NCBI GenBank assembly: GCA_038093975.1
Contig: JBBPTG010000030.1
Location: forward strand, 124,001 to 188,000
Reading direction: 5' to 3'
From: Chalciporus piperatus
Lineage: Eukaryota; Basidiomycota; Agaricomycetes; Boletales; Boletaceae
Length of the DNA: 64,000 nucleotides
Shown here: one piece after another, positions 11,634 to 24,350 of the stretch
Position numbering within the stretch: the stretch's first letter is position 1
How the letters are laid out: every line of letters starts with the position of its first letter
The notes under the pieces: model-generated
Told to the model about the DNA's origin: nothing
The model's database searches: none
What the model saw: only the letters and a program-made list of their open reading frames with translations
Position numbers and translations under genes: made by a program

Positions 11634-13037
11634 TCAAGATTTCTGCTGCAACTTCACCTTGAGTGCATTCTTCAAGGTATCTCCATCCTCCGCAAATTTC
11701 TTAATTCCCTCGTGCAACTTGTCGAACGCCATCGAATCTTGAAGCAACTCCCAACGGAAATCGGGTTCGTTGTTGATGTAGGAGACTTTTGGAATAGCTT
11801 CCGCTTGAGCAGCTGGATTGGCTCAGTGAGTCAAGGACCAGTACATTGGGCTGTCCTCCCACTTACCTGTCTCTGAATCAAGCTTCTTCGGGACTGGTTG
11901 AGTAGAGCTGTTCAGTTCTTCCAAAAGTTTCGGCGAAATGGTCAGGAAGTCGATTCCGGCAAGAGACTTGATCTCTCCCACCTAGGGTGGTGAGGGGCTC
12001 GATTCAGGAATTAGAGTGAACAATGTTATGGGCAACCCACATTTCGGAAACTAGCCCCCATGACGATTGTCTTGTAACGATGCTGCTTGAAATAGTTGAA
12101 GATCTTCTTGACGGATTTCACGCCAGGGTCGTCGTCGCCTTCGTAATCCTTCCCAGTGGCCTTCCTATACCAGTCAAGAATCTACAGCGCCATATCATGA
12201 TACGTGAGTAGGGTTTCACAACCATCGCTAGTAAGCGCAACGACGTACTCGCCCTACAAATGGGGAGACGAGTGTGGCTCCAGCTTCAGCACACGCGACG
12301 GCTTGAACGAATCCAAACAAGAGCGTCAGGTTGCAATGAATCCCATATTGCTGCTCGAGATCTCTGGCAGCTTGGATGCCTTCCCAGGTCGATGCAATCT
12401 TGATGAGGACTCGCTCTTTACCGATACCAAGGGACTCGTAGAGAGCAATGATCTCCCTGGCCTAGCGAAAAGTAATCAGAGTTCAAATCCACAAGTCACA
12501 AAACAATGACACGGGGGAACTTACCTTGGTTTTCGTCGCCTCCCGATCGAACGACAGACTGGCATCGACCTCGGTGGAGACTCGGCCGGGAATTAATTTC
12601 AAGATCTCCCTGCCAAACTCTACCAACTGCCCAACAAAGTAGGGTAAGAAGCTTGGACATCGAAATAAGTTGATACCATTTGAGTGAGTGACTCACAAGC
12701 CGATCCATAGCATGGCAGGCCTGGGCATCAAGTGATCCACCCTTACTCTTGGCATATTGGACAGCGATATCTTCGAGGGCTGCGTATTGTGGCCGATTCA
12801 CCGCAGCAAGAAGGAGCGACGGATTTGTTGTGGCATCCTTTGAGTGGGCCGAGTGAATACATTTTCGTGTGGTGATACGCTCGAGATATATATACCTGTG
12901 GTGTGTACACGCTGATCGCTACAAACTTGTATGAGCACCTGAGACAACTACAGGAGCACCAACTCACATTCGAAATCGCCGGTGTCAGCGACCACGGTCG
13001 TACCTGTTTTCTTGAGATGGTCAAGCGAGGTGGCCAT
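11634..13037 (-). CDS. TAL1: Transaldolase
   Basis: Eight exons join in phase (13037-12968, 12918-12896, 12837-12697, 12626-12525, 12461-12249, 12181-12041, 11981-11867, 11812-11634) to give 327 residues, close to the usual 320-335. Hallmarks are [15 protein letters not shown], the Schiff-base lysine strand [22 protein letters not shown] and [11 protein letters not shown]. The enzyme interconverts sedoheptulose-7-phosphate plus glyceraldehyde-3-phosphate with erythrose-4-phosphate plus fructose-6-phosphate in the cytosolic non-oxidative pentose phosphate pathway. Its start lies only 128 bp from that of the divergent glycosyltransferase-like gene. Confidence 0.96.
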
Positions 13038-13165
13038 AGTGATAGTTGGAAGTTATACTTGAGGGGATGGTGGATTTAAATTCGAACAAGTGACGTCATT
13101 GCATTTCGTGACTCCTAGCAACCTAATTAGGTTAGCTAATAGGAGTGAACCTCGACGCTCCTTCC

Positions 13166-14644
13166 ATGGAGGATTTGCCTCGAAGTAAATCTGTGCCTTC
13201 AAATCTAAGTGTTGGCAGGCCACATCAAGCGTCGATTACGAGCTCAGGTAGCTACCAAAGTCACCTCTCCAGCGGCGGTCATCTTCACCGCGTTCGCACA
13301 ACATCCGGTCAGATCACTCTGACATTCGTGGACGAGAAAACCCACATTCATACCCTCGAGAATGGCCTCGCCGGACAATCGCGCTTGGGGCGACTCTCGC
13401 CAGCAAAACAACTCGTCGCAGATCCCGCTGGATTTCTCTCAGATGAACTCCGGAGGATACGCAGCGGGCATACCTGGCGACTGCGCACTCTTGTGACACT
13501 TTACTGCTGCCTCAGCATCGTCTTCTTCACTATCAGGTTTCATGCGCTCTGCCGACTGGTTCTTCAGAGTGCTCTGCCCCAGCATCCCGAGTCACGAACA
13601 TACACTCTGGACCGTCTCGCCGCCGGATCTCAAGGCAAGGAATCGCCAACGCTCCTGAACATCACGCTCTCGCAACGAATTTCTGCCACTTTCCGTGGAC
13701 TTCCACCCCAAGCCCATCTGGATACGTTCGTTATACAAGCTCACCCAGGCTATGAATCGGATCTCACAGCCTGTCTCTGGATCGAGGACTCCCACATCAA
13801 GCAAATCCTCAGCTCGATCACCGCATGGCCAGGCCCAGTGTCTCTCATGGTCGTGACCACCCACGCACCCAACTCGACTGAATACAAAAATTTGGAAGGT
13901 TCTTTGGCGACAACGATCGTCTCCGAAACCACATCGGTACACGTCCTTTGCGTGCCGTCAATCAGCGGCGCTTCATCCAACGTCTATCTCAACATAGCTC
14001 GATTTTTCGCGCCTACATCGAATGTCGTCTTGTTTCCCAATGGCATCCCCAATTCCGTCATTTCAAGCCACGCGAGCTGGATTAAAGGACTGCCCACCAA
14101 CATTAGCCGTCCGGTCATGTTGAGCAACGCAACCAACAGGGCATTCTCATCGAGGTCGCTTGCGCCTGTCGCCCTCCCCCGCGACCACCCGATCTGGTGT
14201 GCGGAGCGATTTTACTTGTTCGGATCACGTTTGCTGGATTGGGAAGACTGTCTCTGGCAAATGTGGCTCGAAAGTGGCGGAGAAATATCTTCCATCGTCG
14301 TACCACATCTCGTCGATGATCCCGGGAACATGACGACACCATCGGTGTCACCACATGCAGTAAGGTTGATTCAGTTCGCATTGTTCTCGCGAGTTCATTG
14401 TTTTGTAGGTCAAGATTCGGCGTCGTTGGAGCTCCAAGTACAGAGTGGAGGCATGTGCGTTCTCATTAAAGAGATCACAGGCGCTCGACTCCTTGTCAAA
14501 GCTCGAAAAAAGGCATATGCAATGGAGGAAGAAGTTTTGTCGCGAGGTAGCCGTGTCCACGTCCTTTACTGTGGAAGATCCGATCTGACAACGCTTGCTA
14601 GACTGTGGGACCTGCGCTGGCTGATGCAGCTCAGTCTTGAATGA
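13166..14644 (+). CDS. Type II membrane glycosyltransferase-like protein (GT49/LARGE-like)
   Basis: This is a single-exon gene, unusual in this window. The first in-frame ATG is at 13166 (the frame opens slightly earlier with GTG), giving 492 residues. An N-terminal cytosolic Ser-rich region of about 105 residues precedes one hydrophobic segment (LVTLYCCLSIVFFTIRF), and the rest would be lumenal. The lumenal part has several N-x-S/T sites. Its strand SSNVYLNIARFFAPTSNVVLFPNG aligns in pattern with the NxxLNLAR...LxxD region of GT49-type enzymes. The canonical DxD appears replaced by FPNG, so catalysis is doubtful. Golgi or ER location is inferred from topology. Confidence 0.7.
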   Translation: MEDLPRSKSVPSNLSVGRPHQASITSSGSYQSHLSSGGHLHRVRTTSGQITLTFVDEKTHIHTLENGLAGQSRLGRLSPAKQLVADPAGFLSDELRRIRSGHTWRLRTLVTLYCCLSIVFFTIRFHALCRLVLQSALPQHPESRTYTLDRLAAGSQGKESPTLLNITLSQRISATFRGLPPQAHLDTFVIQAHPGYESDLTACLWIEDSHIKQILSSITAWPGPVSLMVVTTHAPNSTEYKNLEGSLATTIVSETTSVHVLCVPSISGASSNVYLNIARFFAPTSNVVLFPNGIPNSVISSHASWIKGLPTNISRPVMLSNATNRAFSSRSLAPVALPRDHPIWCAERFYLFGSRLLDWEDCLWQMWLESGGEISSIVVPHLVDDPGNMTTPSVSPHAVRLIQFALFSRVHCFVGQDSASLELQVQSGGMCVLIKEITGARLLVKARKKAYAMEEEVLSRGSRVHVLYCGRSDLTTLARLWDLRWLMQLSLE

Positions 14645-14765
14645 CTTTTCCTATTGCCCTCGTACTTCACCTCCCCATCGCTCAATATTCACTTGCGATC
14701 CTTCCTCTCCTATAGGTACACAAAATTTCTTGGGTGGATCTGTTGTACATACTACTGGGCGAAAG

Positions 14766-17700
14766 TCACAAATCCGCGAATTTCTGAGCTTCCACTTCTT
14801 CGTCGTCGACGTCCATAGCAGTTTCATCATTCTCTTCTCCCTCGTCGTGATAAGTCTCCCATATGGAGTCTAGCTCCGGACCTTGGATGGCCAGCTCGAG
14901 TAAAGGTCTGGCCAGTTCTGTGTGCTCATCGTCAGTGGGTGCATCCTGTCATCGTGTTAGTACCACCAACCTGTGACTTGCAAGAGTTGATTCCTATCCG
15001 TCGCATCAAGCCAGCGTGGCGGGGTCGCGTAACTGAGTCGACCGAATGTCATGATAAAGAGATGGATCAGTCCAGGATAAATCTTCATTGGCGAGCGACA
15101 AAGACGGTCTCGCAAATCAAGGGTCGCATTTTCGCCCATCACGAGATGGTGAAGCAGTAGCGTTGCGTGATTGATTATACGGATCGTTCTGCGCTCCCCG
15201 GAGTGAGTTCGCCAAAAACGCCTGTATGTCAACGTAAGCTCATCGTACCTCGACGCAACCTGAGGGTCATTGAAGAGCGCCTCGTCCTCGTCCCAGATCG
15301 GTATGACTAGCTGATTGAGAGAGAGAATGATAGATGGAATCAGCACTTCAGCCTCGACGAGTAGAGAATAAGCGTCAGGGTGAGAACTCGAAAGGATTCC
15401 AAGGAACATGACGATGAGCCTCTTGAGTTCATCTGCCTGTGAATGCTGTTGAGACGAGGAAGATAACAGGGATCGTTGAAAACAGTACCTCTGGTCCTTT
15501 GTGCTCGGTATCAGTGAGGAGAGAACATGCTCGGTCGATAAGTGGAGTTTGCACGGGATCCACGGATCCGTTGTTGTTTCCCGTTTGCTCGTTCTCAGGA
15601 TTCGATAGTAGTGAATGAAATAGACTCCGCCCTACAATGGTGTTCGTCAGGAGGCTATAAAGGATGTGTAGGCCATACTTGTCGACAACCAAAGGAGCAC
15701 TCGCATGCTTTCTATGAGGAACCACATTGGACGATCGTGTTGCAGCAGCGTCATGAACAAAGAAGGGTCGATCGAAAAAATGCTCGAGCTACATCGACAG
15801 TTAGCAATGACGCAAAACCCGTGACAGCGTGCTCATTCACCTATCCTCTAGGTCGTCGAGAGCTCGCCAAACAATTGCATTAAAAAGAGATAATGTTTCT
15901 CTCCCGAGAGCTGAAAGCTCGGGAAGATGTTCTCCATTTTTAATGCTGAGCGACTGGAGCTGGTCTTGAATGATTAGATGTAGCACCACAAGCAACTGCG
16001 GTGGCTCTTCGTGCTCGACGCGCTGCGGTAATAGGATGGCGTGGAATGACGGTAGCATACACGTAAGATTAATAAGTAAGTTCAGAAGGGCTGTCAGTGG
16101 GGTGATCTATAAGCACTCAGAAGGGTCCTGCGTACAAGTAGCAAAGATACGAACCAGATTGTTACTTGTTAATATATGAGCAATTTCACATAGAGCAGAG
16201 CAGATAACCCTGGCCAGGTGATCGAAAGATTCTTTGGGATGATTAGAGATACGCCCAAGGGTATCAAATATTCGCATCAGTGCAGCACTGTAGAATTGAA
16301 GCTGTTGCGTATCTGCTATGGATGCAGACACAAGTAGTTGCAGGGTCGGGGTCTTTGATCCTCGCGGCACATGCGTCAATACGATGCCATGAAGCTGTCA
16401 AATATTAGGGCAAATACAGACGAAGAGCAAATACACGAACGACAACATTCCAACTAGGAAGAAGGGCAACAACAGGATCTTCAGCAGTAGGAGTAGTAGC
16501 GGGAACACAATTGTCCATTAAATTCACGTCATTATTTCCAATATCAGGTTGAGAGAGAAAGCTATCGATGGCACCGATGTCGTCCATCTGATCAGCAAAT
16601 ATATCGGGCTGGGGAATTTGACTCCTCGACCCCTGAGACGGGGGGACGGCAGCTGGGACATGAAAGGACCCATGCTAGGAGTTGCGTTTAGCTTCGTCGT
16701 CCTGCAACTATATGGTACTCACAGGGGCAACGAATGATGATGTTTCTTCGTCATTGCGTCCTGACACAATTTTCTGTGAACGTGGAGGGCCTGCCTGGAA
16801 TCCCGACGGAAGGCCTCTTGTCTCCACCGTCGTGCTTTTCTTTGGCTTTTCAAAGTCTGATATGACACCAAAGCGTGGGCGTTGTGAACTTTCCGGAACT
16901 ACGCGCGAAGGGCCTGCGGTGCTACTTTGGTCCCATCTCGGCATCTGGGAGGGCGCCAGTTGGGGTGCTTGGGAAGCACCATTCTTAGATAGATGCGATA
17001 TGGGAGGCTTCCTTGTCGATGTCTCTAACTCATGGCGCTGAGGAACATTTGATCAATCCATGCAAAGACATAGGCAATTCTTACTCTGAACGTCAATTCC
17101 GTTCTCAGTCGTTCTTTCTCCACTTCATACTGCTTCTGCAATACAACGTGTTTCGCGTCGGACTCTTCTTTAGCTGCCTTGAGTTTTGCAATCTGAGCAG
17201 AGTGCTCTTGGGCTGTCTACATCGAACCCGACACGCGTCAGGAATGGACTAGCATAAAGCACCGTTTCATGCACCTTCTCCAAACGTTTTCTAAGGATAG
17301 TCACTTCACCTTCTTTGGAAAACTTTGCCTCGAGGACGGACTCCATCTCAGCCAGTTTTGCATCCCTCTCTTTTCGAAGCTAGGGGAAGTTGCCTTGAAT
17401 AATGCGCGATCCCAGTCATTACGACAAAGACCAAACCTCTTCTATTTGTCGACGTAATTCTGGAACATAGGTATCGGAGATTGTCGCAGATGAGGTGCTC
17501 GCCACCCGTTGGGGTGGTTGAGACGGTTGCGGTGGGTGGGGTGGCCTTGGTTGACTCCGAGATACTCCTTGTGATAGAGAGGGTGATTGCGTCCGTGATA
17601 TTCCTTGTGATGGAGCGGGTGACGGGGTAACCCGTGTCCCGCGCGAAGGGGGTGGACGAGACTGAGGCTGCGTTGGCCTTACATGAATTGACACGGAAGC

Positions 17701-18108
17701 GCTGCGTATCGGAGGTACAGAACCTCGAGATGTAGGAGCAGTCGTAGTGGGCCTTGAGACTGGCGGCGGCGGTCCAGGCGGTCTCGGAGCAACCCCTGCT
17801 CGACTCATGGATGCAGGAGGTCCTTGCTTATCTTGGAAATTGTATGTACCATCGTGCCGAACGGAGACGTCGGGAAGGTCGTCCAAGTCATCCAATGTGT
17901 CTGTGCGGCGAAATGTCTTGTTAATGGGTTGAGGCTGCCATGCCGATGTTGTCTTTTGACGCTTGGGTGGGGGTCCAGCGTATTGCTGAGTCTGGCTGGT
18001 GCTGGTGGTATTACGTTTGAATTTGGATTCTTCTTCATCAAGTAAAGCGATTGTCTGGTCGTCGAGTACCAGATCGTCCGAGAAGTAGTTGTCGTCGAAA
18101 TCCTGCAT
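14766..18108 (-). CDS. ATRIP/Rad26-type DNA damage checkpoint protein
   Basis: Eleven exons join in phase (18108-17437, 17379-17275, 17216-17085, 17037-16723, 16632-16435, 16394-16155, 16106-15841, 15788-15679, 15631-15489, 15436-14978, 14945-14766), giving about 939 residues. The acidic start MQDFDDNYFSDDLVLDDQTIALLDEEE resembles the N-terminus of fission-yeast Rad26/ATRIP family members, where it contacts RPA. Residues 215-305 form a coiled coil. The long C-terminal part is helical and repeat-like, as expected for the ATR-binding region, and ends with an acidic tail. The partner would be the ATR/Rad3 kinase in the nucleus. The last intron would be only about 32 nt. Family assignment rests on architecture and the N-terminal motif. 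Confidence 0.72.
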
Positions 18109-19130
18109 GAACTCGGAAACTTGGAATGCTACGATTTCGACGTTTTGAAGGCAAAGGAGTTTGGATCAAGGCTCGCTCGGACCCTTGGCGAGAGACGTGA
18201 TAGAAAGTTGAAGGCGAGAGCAAGGTGAGAGACTTGAAGAACTTTGCACTTCGTCGGACGTGACCTGCTTCAACCAAAACTCCCCAGCACTCTACAGCCT
18301 GCGCGCCCGCAGAACCTGTCCAGGTGCTGAAACCTTTTATCTCGTATCGGCTGTTTCCTACTGGCGTACACTGGCAGTTGAAACGAAACCTTGTGGCAGT
18401 ATGTCTTAGGAGGTCTTAGGCGTGTGGCGGGGACGCTCAACTACCTTCTCCGAAGGGAACGACTGTCACGGAAATATTCTGTGCACATCATGTTCTTCCG
18501 GACGAAGTTACTATATCCCTTGTGTGTCTGATCAAAAGCCTCGCATTTTTCAAAAAAATGTTACAAGGATTGCGACACGCGTCAATACTGAGACATCATG
18601 CATCATTGCCTGCGAGCCTGAGCTGGCGTCGGCAGCTTTTCACTCTACCCTTCGCGCCGTTGATGAAGGGCAATCCGACGCCCTGTGGCGTTCGAACTTG
18701 AAGTAGCTCACGGAGGCATTGCGTGCAGGCGCTACATTCGTAATAGGGACTCGATTCAACATCGCTGTGGTTAACCTGTGACTACAAGGCCGGTGGATGG
18801 AAGATTCGTGATCGTCGAGGTACATCATAAAGGTCGTCAAGTGGGCTGCTAAACCTAGCGTTGGTGGTAGATGTCTGAGGCGAAGCACGCTCCGCCTCAA
18901 TCGGGTCATGATGATGGAGGTGAGTCTTGGCCGGAAGTGCGAAGCTGTGGGTCGATGCCCACGGCTATCGCCATGCAGCGACAAAGCTGCTCTCGAGGCG
19001 GTGAGCCGGTTTATGCTTAATGCTTGACATATGCCAGTGCAAGGCGATAGTCAAGTCCGTCAGCCAACCAAGCGGATCTTGATGGCCCCAGTGCGGCTTC
19101 GGTTTTCCAGAGCTGTCACACGAATTGTTA
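18109..19130. other. Intergenic region, no gene seen
   Basis: About 1 kb lies between the ATRIP-like start and the UPF2 stop, both on the minus strand. It should hold the ATRIP-like promoter and the UPF2 3' region. Open frames here are short, lack family motifs and do not join across splice sites. Confidence 0.4.
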
Positions 19131-22100
19131 TTATCCTGCCCGACCATCGGGTTCATAGAGACTACCTTTCAGCTCCTCAGCCTCTTGGTTCTGCTCGTAG
19201 TTCAAAACCAAACGCTTCAGATGTTGCTGCTCCACTTTATCCTGAAGTTGCGCCGAACGAGTATGTACAGCAAGGGCCGACTCGGCAGGGATAGGCAGGT
19301 GTCGCGTCTACATAATCGATCAGTAAAAGTCGTCGTAATGAACATCGCCTGAAACACCTGTTGCTTGTTTCCTTTCTTCGTTATGACCGTGAAATTCATT
19401 ACCGATTCCCCGTTTGCTGCGTTCCCTTCTGCATCAGCTTCGGTCTCGTTCTCATCGCCGCGCTTCTTTCGAGCACTTGGAGCTAGCACGGCAGAATCCC
19501 ACCAAGCCGCCCTCTTGTCAATCTTTCGTGACTCAGCCGACGACTCAGTGATGATTTTGGCCAGCTCCTTTTCGAACTCTGCATCAGCTTCCTCCGAGGG
19601 ACCAAGGTGTTCTTGTGCAGATAGCACCACGACAGGATCAGGCGAAGGAGCGCGATCTTCGCTCTGTAACGACATATCTTCAACTTGTCTCCTAGAAAAA
19701 AGAAATACGGTACTTACTGCAGACTCCTGGCCAGCCACGTCCTCATCTTCTTCCTCGTGTTGTTGATGTCTTTCGCCGTCGTCGTCACTATCATCACCGC
19801 TATCACCCTCAGGAGCCACTTTAGGCGCCATGGTTAGCTATGAAAGAAAAACCCCAAGGGCAACTCACATCCGGCATTTTGCTTGGCAGTATTGAACATT
19901 TCATCGACTGCCGCGGCAGCTTCCTCGATTGACTTTGGCATGACTAGTTTGGGTCGGATTGCCTGGACAGTGGTGAGAATATACTTGTGGAAGAAAAAAG
20001 ATTCACCTTACCTCAAGGGAGTCCGACAACATGAAATCCACCTCCATAGGGATTTCTTCCTTGCACAGAACGTAATACTAAGAAAACGTTTAGTATCTCG
20101 GCAGGACGGACAAGAAAAATCATTCACCTGGAAAAATACCAAAAAGTTGTCTAGTTTCCTCTTCTGACTGCCCCTGTCGAAACACATTCCAACCGTATCT
20201 AGCATAATACAAACCAAGCGGACCCTGAAATAATCATCAGGCATGTCAAGTACACAGTGTTGACGCGGCAATGGCTGGCCGTCAGCTGTGGAATGATGTG
20301 AGTGCAGGGATCCGGAATGGGAGAATAGAACTGACGATGTCCGAGCGTCACAAGCAACCAGAGCGTATCAAACACCAGAGTAGAACCAACCAGACGGTAG
20401 ATGTATAATTCTCCAAGGTACTTCATCATCGCAATCCGCTGCTGGTTCATGCTGTATACATTTTGCTCCAGCCCTCGCCGTATGTCTTCCAGTACTTGAT
20501 CAACAACAGATATAGCGGAGCCAGGATGATAGCGCTGCAGGTCATATGTCAACATCGCGAGTAAACTGATGTGGCTATATTTGATTTTCCATGGTTTCGT
20601 GAAGACCTTGTGAAGAGAACGCCGGACAAGGGGGTCGTCCCAATCGAGCTTTCGAATGAGCTTGAGCACCTTGTCGATGGTTTTCTTAGCAAGGACATCA
20701 TGGATGAGGTGGCGGATGAAAAGCTCGATCGGAGTCCGTTCCTTCTCTACACGCGGGGCACGTTCGGGTGGATTGCACTACATCGAATGGCGTGGACCGT
20801 CAGTATCGACCCCCATATCACGTATTGAATCAAACCTGGTAATATGCATTCTCGAGAAGGAGAATTTGTCTTTGATCAAAATGTTGCATGCTTTGCTTGC
20901 GCCTCATGAGCTCGAGCTACTGAACGGTAAGCTTGCTGAATTATGGCAGCCAAACAGACCGTACCATGGTACCGAACCTTTCTCTAGTATCCTCGCTCCG
21001 AAGGAGAAAACGCCCACATCCTTCCAGCAAAAGAGCGACACTTTCCACGTTCGTTCCCGAAATATCATCAAGGCAGACTTTGAACATGTGTAAAATCAAG
21101 TGTGATGGCACGATGTGGAACTTGGTCAAGTTTGACAGAAAGAGAATGTTCTACCGAGAAAGGTAAGTGAGAGTTGAAGTTTACGCATCGAACGGACATA
21201 CCTTGGTTCGGGTCTCAGCAAGCTCTTTGACTACATTCTTCTTCCTTTGTAAGTACCGAAATTCTTCGTCCAGCTTGAGAGGTCAATTAATTTACGCGTC
21301 CGAATTGCGGCAAGAAGCTGAAACAACTCACGGATGCAACTAGCTCCGATCCTATATCCGGCAGATACTTATTCAAGGTTGCAACGAGCCTAGCATAATG
21401 AGGTAGCAGGTCGGTCCTGTTTTTCGGAACTGTAGCCAAGAACTAATCCACATTCATCAGCTGCCCGAAGAGAATCCGATGGAACACACTTTAATGAGCC
21501 TTTTTCTGGCAGCTTTGGAGTTGAGAAACGCGAAGTCTACTGCGGCTTGATCGATCAAGGATCGATTCGTGGCATCCGGGAGACGAGCGAGAAGTGCACT
21601 GAGAAGCTGCGACGGTCCCTGGGGTGCGAGTTGCGGAGATGACGTGGGGCTCGACGGTTTGGGAGACGTCGGTGTAGGTGTGATTGCGCTGAATAATTCG
21701 GGACATCGCCGTGAGTACGTCTGTGAAGTGACACCCAACTTACCCTTCTTCCTCGTCCATGCTTTCTGATCGATCCGCTGAATGCGAGAACCCATTGTGT
21801 ACCTCCCCATTAGCTTTGAGCCCCTCCAGCTCCTGTTCTAACTTCTTCGCCTCCGCTTCGGCCTTCTCCTTTTCGGCCTTCTCTTTCTCTTCGTTGGCCG
21901 ACTTGTCGACTCTTTCTTCAGATTCGATACCTAGAACGCTCTTAGGCACAAAGTCCTTCAAGTCTTGAATGTCCTCAAAGAATTTTCGTTCTTCTTCATC
22001 CTCCCACTTGCCACCAGAGGTATACATGTTATCTTCCGAGTCTTCCGAAAGAATTCCGCCGGCGTTGGACCCAATCAGGATAGAATCCGACTTCTGAGAG

Positions 22101-23390
22101 GCAGTTGGTAGTGACGGCATAGGAAGAAAGAGTAATTCGGAAAGACTGAAGCCAGAGTGTTAATTGGAAGCAGAACGCGCGAAGACTGGCACATACGTTT
22201 GGCAGCTCGCGAGAAGTTTCTCGTATCCTTTTGTCATTCTTTCGTACGCCTGTTGCCTGTCTTCGAATATCTCGCCCGAGCGAATATATGCTTCGTGATT
22301 TCGGCGGTCTTGTTCTTGAAGGCGCTACGACCGAAATCCAGGCACAGCCAAATTGTGACAAAAAAAAGTGGACATACCTTGTGCTCGATGACAAGTTTCT
22401 TGGCCACATTATCAAAGTAGCCCTCACACATGCGTTTGAACCGATCTCGAATATCAGGCTCTACCAGCTCTTCGTCTTCGTTCAGAAGAGGGGGGAAGGC
22501 ACCTTGCATTTCACTTGTGGTGGTCGAGGATAATGTGCCGGGTTCTGAGTCGCTCGGTATCTGCTTCGTCTGCGGGGGCATCAATCCGAGATACGGGCGA
22601 GCATACGACTTTAGGAACGTAGAGAGAAGGGGCAAAGAAGATAGAGTGGGGTCGTTTGACAGCTAAGGAAAACGTCAGCTAGACCCTTCTCTCAGAGCAG
22701 GATACGGCGGACCAATTCTTTGATACCCTTCATTATCCATTCTCCGCCGCTCCTTGTTGGAGAATCTCTGATGACACCAACAAGAGCAAGCTCGCAACAC
22801 ACCCGAAGGACTGGCCGTTGCCGAGTGACTCTTGCAGTGTCCTCCTTCTCACGCTGATCGGGAGGAAGAGCGGAGAGTGCTGCCCTTGACGGAGCGGCGA
22901 TTGCAGAGGATAACAGGTTCACAAAAGCGGGTGTAAACGATTTTGGAAATCGTCTGTGGAGAATGCATATTGTCTGGGAGTGAATCAGTGTACTGTCGGT
23001 AACAACTCGCGCTCGCCCAGCGCTTCTTACCTCTACCGCAGCCCAGACATCTTTTTCTGTTCTGCAACGCCCAATACCTTCCAGTCCAGCGCCCGCAATC
23101 TCGTCGATGTATTTCTCGAGCGAAAGTGATTCAATGTCTTTGATTATCTGGTCACGGTTATCTGCGCCGATTGACTGACGCATGCGCTTGATGAGCGCGG
23201 TATGACGCTTGAGAGAGGAGTCGAGTTTCGAGGATTCTATTACCGCCGTGAGACACGGTCAGAGGGACCAATACCATTGTGACTGTAACAGACCTGGCGT
23301 GTCCAGGGAAAAGTTCAATTCCTTGAGCTTGACACGTCTTGAGTGACGAGCTTTTTCCTCTTCAACCTTGGGCAATGTTGATACGTCCAT
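19131..23390 (-). CDS. UPF2: Nonsense-mediated decay factor UPF2
   Basis: Eighteen exons join in phase (start 23390, stop 19131-19133) to give about 1,123 residues. The N-terminus LDSSLKRHTALIKRMRQSIG and following helices form the first MIF4G domain. A Glu/Lys-rich linker and two further MIF4G domains follow (for example TKFHIVPSHLILHMFKVCLDD and LVRRSLHKVFTKPWKIKYSHI). Then comes a long acidic stretch, EEADAEFEKELAKIITESSAESRK, and the C-terminal Upf1-binding helices (ALAVHTRSAQLQDKVEQQHLKRLVLNYEQ). UPF2 bridges UPF1 and UPF3 on mRNA with premature stops, mainly in the cytoplasm. One junction near 19818-19869 is less certain, because phase requires an AAG acceptor. Confidence 0.95.
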
Positions 23391-23458
23391 GTTGGCTAGC
23401 GACGCAAGGGTCGGTGGGGCTCGTAGAAGTGCAGAGCTTGCTCGCTGCCGGGCGGGAG

Positions 23459-24040
23459 TCAGTTGACTTGTAGCAGTGGCGGTACGCAATCGGAACAGCG
23501 GAGGCAACCTGTATGATTACCTTTTTTGGAAGATAATACTTGTTGGCTGCAATCCAACGCTTGAAGCCTTGCAAAGCACCAGCCTGCCCAACATTTCATG
23601 CACAGCGATATGCTGGCTTTCGTTCCCCGTATTGGACTCTCATAACCCAAATCCTCAGGTGCAACGAGTCTAGCGCTATGTTTACTTACAAACTTCACAG
23701 TGATGGATGATTGGGTCAATTCCGCGACCTTCACGGCAGTTCGTCTTCGCTCGTGTACGAAGAACATGACAAAATGCGCTCGTAGGTGTCCCTTGTGCGA
23801 GCCCAATTCGATCTCCATCTCGTGAAGGTTAATCCCTGCGATACACCCACTCTCGCTTCATGCTCCGACGGCACTCGTCGTTTGTGTCGGAGTCGATGTT
23901 CGTTTCATCTCCGATGTTTTTTCCTGCATTACGATTCTACGAAGGTTTACAGTTGTGCAGATCATTCGCGAATCAGGCTAGGCGAGCGAAAGCTTATCTC
24001 AATGCCTTACCGAGGGGGAACTTGGTAATCGTCGCATGAC
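23459..24040 (-). CDS. Small unrecognised gene, boundaries uncertain
   Basis: Two coding-like segments with good splice context are visible. The first (about 23866-23691) reads INLHEMEIELGSHKGHLRAHF then VHERRRTAVKVAELTQSSITVKF and ends at a GTAAGT donor. The second, after a CAG acceptor near 23595, reads AGALQGFKRWIAANKYYLPKK. The two join in phase. A possible first exon, MRRLPSSPS, starts near 24036 with a GTAAGG donor. The 3' end is unclear and comes very close to the UPF2 start at 23390. I do not recognise the family. It could be a small basic mitochondrial or nucleic-acid-binding protein, but that is only inference. Confidence 0.45.
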
Positions 24041-24350
24041 TGATGAATGTACTCTCATTACGACCTCAACCTAAGAATTACATTGCTTGACGTGGCTGAA
24101 TAAAACAAATGAACATCGACTCGAAAGCAGACACGAAACATGCACGAGAAAGCGGGGAAACTGGCGTGGAGTACAGTTGGCATCGGATAGTTTTAAGTAT
24201 AAGATAATAAAATACGTATATGGGGGAGCGAGCAGATGAAGCAGCGTATCTGATGCGGCAGAAAAGAGGCGGAGTAGTTGAAATTCCACATGCAATGTGG
24301 TGGAAGTTGCTCTATTGTGTTAATCAATCAATCCTAAAGGAATTGTTTCC

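Noticed and set aside
15542..15883. 113-codon plus-strand frame
   Set aside because: It is antisense to well supported exons of the ATRIP-like gene and has no protein-family signal.
18422..18984. Overlapping frames on both strands near 18.4-19.0 kb
   Set aside because: No motif, no in-phase exon joins, and frames on both strands compete. Treated as intergenic.
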